Source: a virus
IMG/VR virus record: IMGVR_UViG_3300031211_000340
Coordinates: 1 to 26,044 of that record
Length of the DNA stretch: 26,044 bases
Reading direction: 5' to 3' (one strand)
This document shows positions 22,371-26,044 of the stretch, piece after piece. The translations under genes were made by a program, and so were the position numbers. Below the pieces are notes generated by a model that worked only from the letters and a program-made list of their open reading frames with translations, had not been told where the DNA came from and searched no databases. The stretch's first letter is position 1; the number at the start of each line of letters is the position of its first letter.

Positions 22371-23021
22371 CTATACGCTAGCAACAACTCTGTAGAAAAC
22401 ATTTACTACAAGAGGTGAATCGCCAGCAGCATATTCGCCATCGCCTGTGTTGTGAAGCACAAGAGCCTGGTTAGTAGCAGCAGCATTGGCAACGATTGCA
22501 TCTAGAACAGCTAAGCCACGAGTAGTCGTGTCAGCAGCTTGGTCGATGAAACCAGTCGCTTCGATTGCTGTAGAAACAGCAACGCCAGCACCATTGGTGT
22601 ATTTAACAGCCATGTTGTCAGCAGTTTCTGTGTACTGAGTTGTGTTGTAATCTAACTGAAGAGCAACGCTTTCTAAAAGAAGCATTCTTCCAGCACCAGG
22701 AGCGGCAACCAATGTTTTTGGAGCAGCGCGCAATGCCAAAAGTTCAGCAGAAGTTACAGTCACAGCAGCAGAGACAGAGCCAACAGACTCGCCCAATGTT
22801 ACTGTTGTTGAAGACGCAGCAAGAACTTTAAAAGTCCCTGTTCCATCAGATGCAGCAACATAAATTTGGTCGTCAACGCTCAAAGAGCCAAAGACAGCCA
22901 AGAAGTAATCAGCAGCAGTAATGGTTGCAAGAGTGTCTGTTGTTGAGCCGTAAGACCACAAGCGTGGGCCAGCAGCAGCACCAGAAGACACGTTATTAAA
23001 ACTATTTATTGCAAAAGTCAT
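22371..23021 (-). CDS. Putative head decoration or fibre protein, 216 aa
   Basis: A beta-rich, Ala/Thr/Val-rich protein with almost no Cys and few charged residues. Two parts are visible: an N-terminal domain (1-95, with RLWSYGSTTDTLATITAADYF and DQIYVAASDGTGTFKVL) and a C-terminal jelly-roll-like domain (from KTLVAAPGAGRMLLLESVAL). The location directly after the major capsid protein and within its transcription unit points to an abundant head-surface protein, similar in role to cementing proteins of epsilon15-like phages. AAGGAG lies seven bases before the start. Function is inferred from position and composition. Confidence 0.6.
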   Translation of the reverse strand: MTFAINSFNNVSSGAAAGPRLWSYGSTTDTLATITAADYFLAVFGSLSVDDQIYVAASDGTGTFKVLAASSTTVTLGESVGSVSAAVTVTSAELLALRAAPKTLVAAPGAGRMLLLESVALQLDYNTTQYTETADNMAVKYTNGAGVAVSTAIEATGFIDQAADTTTRGLAVLDAIVANAAATNQALVLHNTGDGEYAAGDSPLVVNVFYRVVASV

Positions 23022-23032
23022 GATGATGCTCC

Positions 23033-23872
23033 TTAAGCTGTTTCGTCGATGTCGATTTTAATGATACCAGTAGCGTCGATAGCAACCGCGTTAGCTTTGA
23101 ACAAGCTAGAAACAAGGTAACTGAGTTTTTCAGGTACATAGTTAATTTCAGTGCGGAAGTCGATACCGATACCCATACCAACAGACATTTTGTCCCACAT
23201 GTAGCAAGAACGAATGTTGCCGACTTTAGTTAAGCCGCCTTCAGTCATGTTGCCAAGAACGCGCCAGTTAACACCAGCAAGTTTCAAGCCAGACAAGCCG
23301 CCATTTTCGATAACGCGAGAGTTAACAAAATCAGATGATGTAAGTTTTTCTTCATCAAGTAATTTCTTTTCAGCTTCAGCAGAAATCAAAGCGTAGATTC
23401 CGTTGTCGCCAGCGTTGTTTTGGTGAAGCTGAGAGATAGCGTCACGAACTTTAGCGTAAGTGAAGTTAGTACCACCATCTACAATTGTGTTCACTGTGCC
23501 AGAAGCATCAAGCGCGTCGATTGTCATCTGATCCATACGACGACCGATAGACATAGCAGAAGTTCTAACTAGTTCCATTTTCTCGTCAAAGTTAACTTCT
23601 TGTTGAGCAAAGATATCTGAGTAATCAGACGCATGCCAATCTTGAAGATTTACAGTGATAGGTGTGTAGGTAACATTCATTGGAACAACATCAGCCTGGA
23701 TAGCTTTTTGTTGAGCTAAGCCTTCGCCAGACTTAGGAAATTGAACAGTTTCGCCGACAACGTTATTACGAATACGGATAGCGTCGCGTGTTTTAAAGCC
23801 ACGTGATTGAAATTCTGCGTGTACATCACTCGCAAAATCGGTAATGGCTACATTGGGTAAATTCACAGACAT
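23033..23872 (-). CDS. Major capsid protein (HK97 fold expected)
   Basis: A 279-aa protein. N-terminal arm and E-loop region (AITDFASDVHAEFQSRGFKTRDAI; VVGETVQFPKSGEG), P-domain-like helix (EKMELVRTSAMSIGRRMDQMTIDAL, about 98-122), A-domain beta segments (GDNGIYALISAEAEKKLLDE; GGLSGLKLAGVNWRVLGNM) and a C-terminal strand (ANAVAIDATGIIKIDIDETA). This is the order found in small podovirus capsids of the HK97 fold. AGGAG lies eight bases before the ATG. It is preceded by the scaffold gene, a 203-base gap with its own promoter, and an AT hairpin just upstream of the ribosome binding site. Confidence 0.88.
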   Translation of the reverse strand: MSVNLPNVAITDFASDVHAEFQSRGFKTRDAIRIRNNVVGETVQFPKSGEGLAQQKAIQADVVPMNVTYTPITVNLQDWHASDYSDIFAQQEVNFDEKMELVRTSAMSIGRRMDQMTIDALDASGTVNTIVDGGTNFTYAKVRDAISQLHQNNAGDNGIYALISAEAEKKLLDEEKLTSSDFVNSRVIENGGLSGLKLAGVNWRVLGNMTEGGLTKVGNIRSCYMWDKMSVGMGIGIDFRTEINYVPEKLSYLVSSLFKANAVAIDATGIIKIDIDETA

Positions 23873-23892
23873 GTGATATCTCCTAACAAATA

Positions 23893-23915
23893 CAAAAAAA
23901 TATGTTTATTTTTTG
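23893..23915 (-). promoter_or_regulatory. AT-rich hairpin in the capsid mRNA leader
   Basis: Minus strand CAAAAAATA and TATTTTTTTG form a 9-bp stem with one bulged T around AACA, ending nine bases before the AGGAG of the capsid gene. It may stabilise the abundant mRNA or keep the ribosome site open; it is too weak to be called a terminator. Confidence 0.35.
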
Positions 23916-24045
23916 CTTCTTTGTTTTGGGTATCCTGTCGCGTTTCTTGGTGGGGTCCGGTAGGAGTATCCCGAAGTGCGCAGGGCCAAATCATTAGCAA
24001 TTAATGACAAGAGTACCCGCGCAAACGGATCTTGAATCTACATCT

Positions 24046-24073
24046 ATTCTAGCATCTATAGCTCAGAATTCAA
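24046..24073 (-). promoter_or_regulatory. Sigma-70-like promoter of the capsid/decoration unit
   Basis: Minus strand TTGAAT (24073-24068), 16 bases, TAGAAT (24051-24046; five of six). Transcription would start near 24039, giving a leader of about 165 bases before the capsid ATG. The gap 23873-24075 contains no gene otherwise. Confidence 0.5.
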
Positions 24074-24075
24074 CG

Positions 24076-24870
24076 TTACTTTTTACGCTGTTCCTCTCTT
24101 TTCATCGCGTTTTGAAGCCTGTTCTGCACTGATGTTCGATAGTTCACATCTTCCTGGTATTTGCCCCAGTTCTGCGTCTTCTCATTAATGACAGTTTTTG
24201 ATGTTTCATATTCAGGCTGCTGCGCACCATAGCCCTCGGAGCTTGGAACGTTCGACTTCGGCTGAAACGCCATGATTGCATTCAGCGCATTGATGTCTTC
24301 AGCGGTTGCCATCCACGACTTAATTGTCTGTGAGACCTCAGGGTTAAACGTGTTATCAATCCAGTTACTTGCTTGAGAGACGACTTGCTTAGCGTTGGGC
24401 CCAAGCTTTTTAAGCTCTTCAGCTGTCTGCTCTTTATTCATTGCTGTTTGAATCTGTGCAAACTCATTCGCAACACGCTCAAAACCAGCCTGACTTAAGT
24501 TCAACTCTTTAAATGTCTCACTAAAATGCTGAAGAAGCGGGTCATCTTTGGCTACACCCTCCATGCTCTCAAAGTCGTACCCATCTTTCGGGGCACCTTT
24601 GATTTCACCTAAGCGCTTCTCAAGCTCAGTGTATGCCTTGGCTTGCTCAGAGACTGACTTGTATCGCCCTTGCAGCCATTCCGGCTTATCTCCCTGGCCG
24701 TTGACGCCCTCCGCCCACTGCCACTCACTGGGTTGGCCTTCTGGCTGTGCTTGGCTTGGCTCGCCCTCAGCAACAGGCTGAACAGAATCAAATAAACCAT
24801 TGCCTTCAGGGACATCTGGCGTAGCCTCTTGTACTTCTGGTGCTGCCTGCACCTCTTCTGAGTTCATCAT
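24076..24870 (-). CDS. Scaffolding protein
   Basis: A 264-aa acidic, Glu/Gln/Pro-rich protein. A disordered N-terminus (1-60) is followed by GDKPEWLQGRYKSVSEQAKAYTELEKRLG, the pattern common to podovirus scaffolds, then helical coiled-coil segments. The last 15 residues are basic (RLQNAMKREEQRKK), as required to bind capsid protein in P22-type scaffolds. It lies between a Bbp19-like gene and the major capsid gene, the standard place. The ATG overlaps the preceding stop (ATGATGA). Confidence 0.88.
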   Translation of the reverse strand: MMNSEEVQAAPEVQEATPDVPEGNGLFDSVQPVAEGEPSQAQPEGQPSEWQWAEGVNGQGDKPEWLQGRYKSVSEQAKAYTELEKRLGEIKGAPKDGYDFESMEGVAKDDPLLQHFSETFKELNLSQAGFERVANEFAQIQTAMNKEQTAEELKKLGPNAKQVVSQASNWIDNTFNPEVSQTIKSWMATAEDINALNAIMAFQPKSNVPSSEGYGAQQPEYETSKTVINEKTQNWGKYQEDVNYRTSVQNRLQNAMKREEQRKK

Positions 24871-25163
24871 ACTTCACCACCAGCATTGTTCTGCTTCATC
24901 TTCGCCTCATGCGCTTCTAGTGTCGTATATATATTCCGGATGAACGAGTTTGCACCCTCTCTGAAGAAGGCCGAGTTAGCATCCTTTGATGGATCAGCAA
25001 CAGGCAAGCGAAACACAAAAGATTCGCGAACAAGATCCAACCACTTTTCTCCAGGTGTTCCCTTTTTGAATACATCGTACGTCAACCCTCTGAAGTACTC
25101 TTCCTTCTGCATCATTTTCGCGTGCTGCTGCGCCTGAAACGCCTTTCTTTCATCTTCGGTCAT
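24867..25163 (-). CDS. Small head-region protein resembling Bbp19 of Bordetella phage BPP-1
   Basis: A 98-aa protein. FRGLTYDVFKKGTPGEKWLDLV at about 24-45 and FFREGANSFIRNIYTTLEAHEAK at about 66-88 follow the pattern of the Bbp19-like family: a helix with GxxxL, a variable loop, then an EG-led helix. Its position between portal and scaffold is the same as in podoviruses that carry the family. Role unknown, probably virion assembly. AAGGAAG upstream serves as the ribosome binding site. Confidence 0.6.
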   Translation of the reverse strand: MTEDERKAFQAQQHAKMMQKEEYFRGLTYDVFKKGTPGEKWLDLVRESFVFRLPVADPSKDANSAFFREGANSFIRNIYTTLEAHEAKMKQNNAGGEV

Positions 25164-25181
25164 AAAGTCTTCCTTCCTTAC

Positions 25182-26044
25182 CTAAAAAACATCTGTTGCG
25201 CCTGGCTCTTGAGGGCCTGGTTGCTGTTGCTCTGCCGCACCTTCTGCCATTTGCAGTGCTTGCTGTATTAGGGCCTCAACCTGGTCTGAGTCTTTAATCA
25301 AATCAAGCTGTGTGTTCAGCTTCGAGCCAATCCATCTTGGAAGCTTCGGAGCGTCAAGCAAGTTAATCGCAATCCCAGGCGTGAACATGCCCGCCAGGAT
25401 TTGATAAAACTCAACAAATGTTTGAACGTCGGTTGTGTCCTTAGAAACAGAGAGTGGTGTTGAGTATGAAATCGCAACCTCTCTACCATCAATAGTCACT
25501 GGAGCCATCAATCCCTTCTTCTTGAGGATGTAGATGACACGCTTAACAAGTGGGTCAAACAATTCACGTTGAACACGCGAGAACGCAGCGCCAGCATTTT
25601 CTCTGAGCTCATTTTGCGTCACAGCAACTTCCGTTGCGGTTCTGACGGGGCCGTTCTGCAGTGGATTAAGCGGCTGGGCCATCATGATTTCATTAATCTG
25701 GGCTCTCAGGTCGTTTACAACCAACGCGCTGAACGAAATATCACCCCCACCTGGAAGTGGCGCAATAGGCCAAGTCTCTGTCCCGCCCGGGTTTACAGAG
25801 ATAATCGCATTCGGCTCAACCTTAAAGTTATAAGGGTTGATAATGCTATCTGTGTAAGCCATATACGGAGGATTCGCAGCCAATGCAGCGGATTTTAACT
25901 CGTCTTCAATTGCTTTATTGATTGTCGCAGCCGTTGGCACAGCATCAAGCGCAGGTCCACGTCCACGGTCTTCGCCTGGGTAGCGAGACCATCTAAATCC
26001 AATCCACGGCCAAGAAGTCATTTCTTCTTCAAGCATGATTGTTC
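25182..26044 (-). CDS. Head-tail connector / portal protein, C-terminal part (5' end outside the window)
   Basis: The last 286 residues or so are visible; the frame is open to the right edge. It resembles the T7 gp8-type connector: GEDRGRGPALDAVPTAATINK (crown/stem start), TATEVAVTQNELRENAGAAFSRVQRELFDPLVKRV (long alpha helix), then the C-terminal segment with DVQTFVEFYQILAGM and a Gln/Pro-rich tail. RTATEV and the EDRGRGPA motif are especially typical of this family. Twelve copies form the packaging and ejection channel on which terminase docks. Confidence 0.92.
   Translation of the reverse strand, partial: TIMLEEEMTSWPWIGFRWSRYPGEDRGRGPALDAVPTAATINKAIEDELKSAALAANPPYMAYTDSIINPYNFKVEPNAIISVNPGGTETWPIAPLPGGGDISFSALVVNDLRAQINEIMMAQPLNPLQNGPVRTATEVAVTQNELRENAGAAFSRVQRELFDPLVKRVIYILKKKGLMAPVTIDGREVAISYSTPLSVSKDTTDVQTFVEFYQILAGMFTPGIAINLLDAPKLPRWIGSKLNTQLDLIKDSDQVEALIQQALQMAEGAAEQQQPGPQEPGATDVF

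Noticed and set aside
23991-24007. Palindrome TCATTAGCAATTAATGA in the capsid leader as a terminator
   Set aside because: AT-rich 6-bp stem without a T-tract; too weak, and it lies downstream of the putative capsid promoter. It could be an operator but there is no second copy.

Overview
The window is a stretch of a double-stranded DNA tailed phage (or prophage) genome with podovirus (T7-like) virion architecture. The host is probably Gram-negative: the short-tail module includes large internal virion proteins of the T7 gp14/gp15/gp16 type, which in known phages build a channel across a Gram-negative envelope. No integrase, repressor of lambda CI type, RNA polymerase or DNA polymerase is visible, so lifestyle cannot be decided. 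Visible promoters look like host sigma-70 promoters.

Layout. (1) Positions 1-1851, minus strand: a compact leftward operon with overlapping genes: a small ORF of doubtful status, a winged-helix protein that is a candidate replication initiator (564-1574), a second winged-helix protein (250-567), a 65-aa protein, and the first 14 codons of another gene running off the left edge. (2) Positions about 1852-2472: a 620-base control region between the divergent operons. It holds four copies of a 17-bp imperfect palindrome at an exact 20-bp pitch (candidate iteron origin or operator array), a sigma-70-like promoter, and a leader RNA with a terminator and a mutually exclusive antiterminator-like pairing. 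(3) Positions 2473-5760, plus strand: early genes. These are a Cys-cluster/His-Asn-rich protein, a small membrane protein, two tandem paralogues of unknown function, a ribbon-helix-helix regulator, an ERF-type annealing protein, a YqaJ-type exonuclease, an unknown protein and a small zinc-ribbon-like protein. Two promoters in this block share a near-identical 11-bp palindromic box over their -10 elements.

(4) Positions 5750-26044, minus strand: the late virion block. Read in the direction of transcription (from the right edge leftward) it is head-tail connector/portal (partial), a Bbp19-like small protein, scaffold, major capsid protein, head decoration protein, tail tubular proteins A and B, the three internal virion proteins, tail fibre, glycine-rich adhesin-like protein, a lysozyme/transglycosylase-like protein, a small membrane protein and the large terminase. 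One gene breaks the pattern: an HNH endonuclease with three zinc-knuckle-like modules lies on the plus strand at 7363-7917 with its own promoter. The capsid and decoration genes form their own transcription unit, with a promoter at 24046-24073 and a strong UUCG-loop terminator at 22339-22363.

How it works together: the leftward operon probably starts DNA replication, the early rightward genes reprogramme the cell and provide ERF/YqaJ recombination (concatemer formation and repair), and the leftward late block builds, packages and releases virions. The parts that look least described are the control region at 1852-2472, the shared box with the ribbon-helix-helix gene, and the paralogous pair at 3063-3782. 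All functional names come from reading motifs and gene order by eye; no database search was run.
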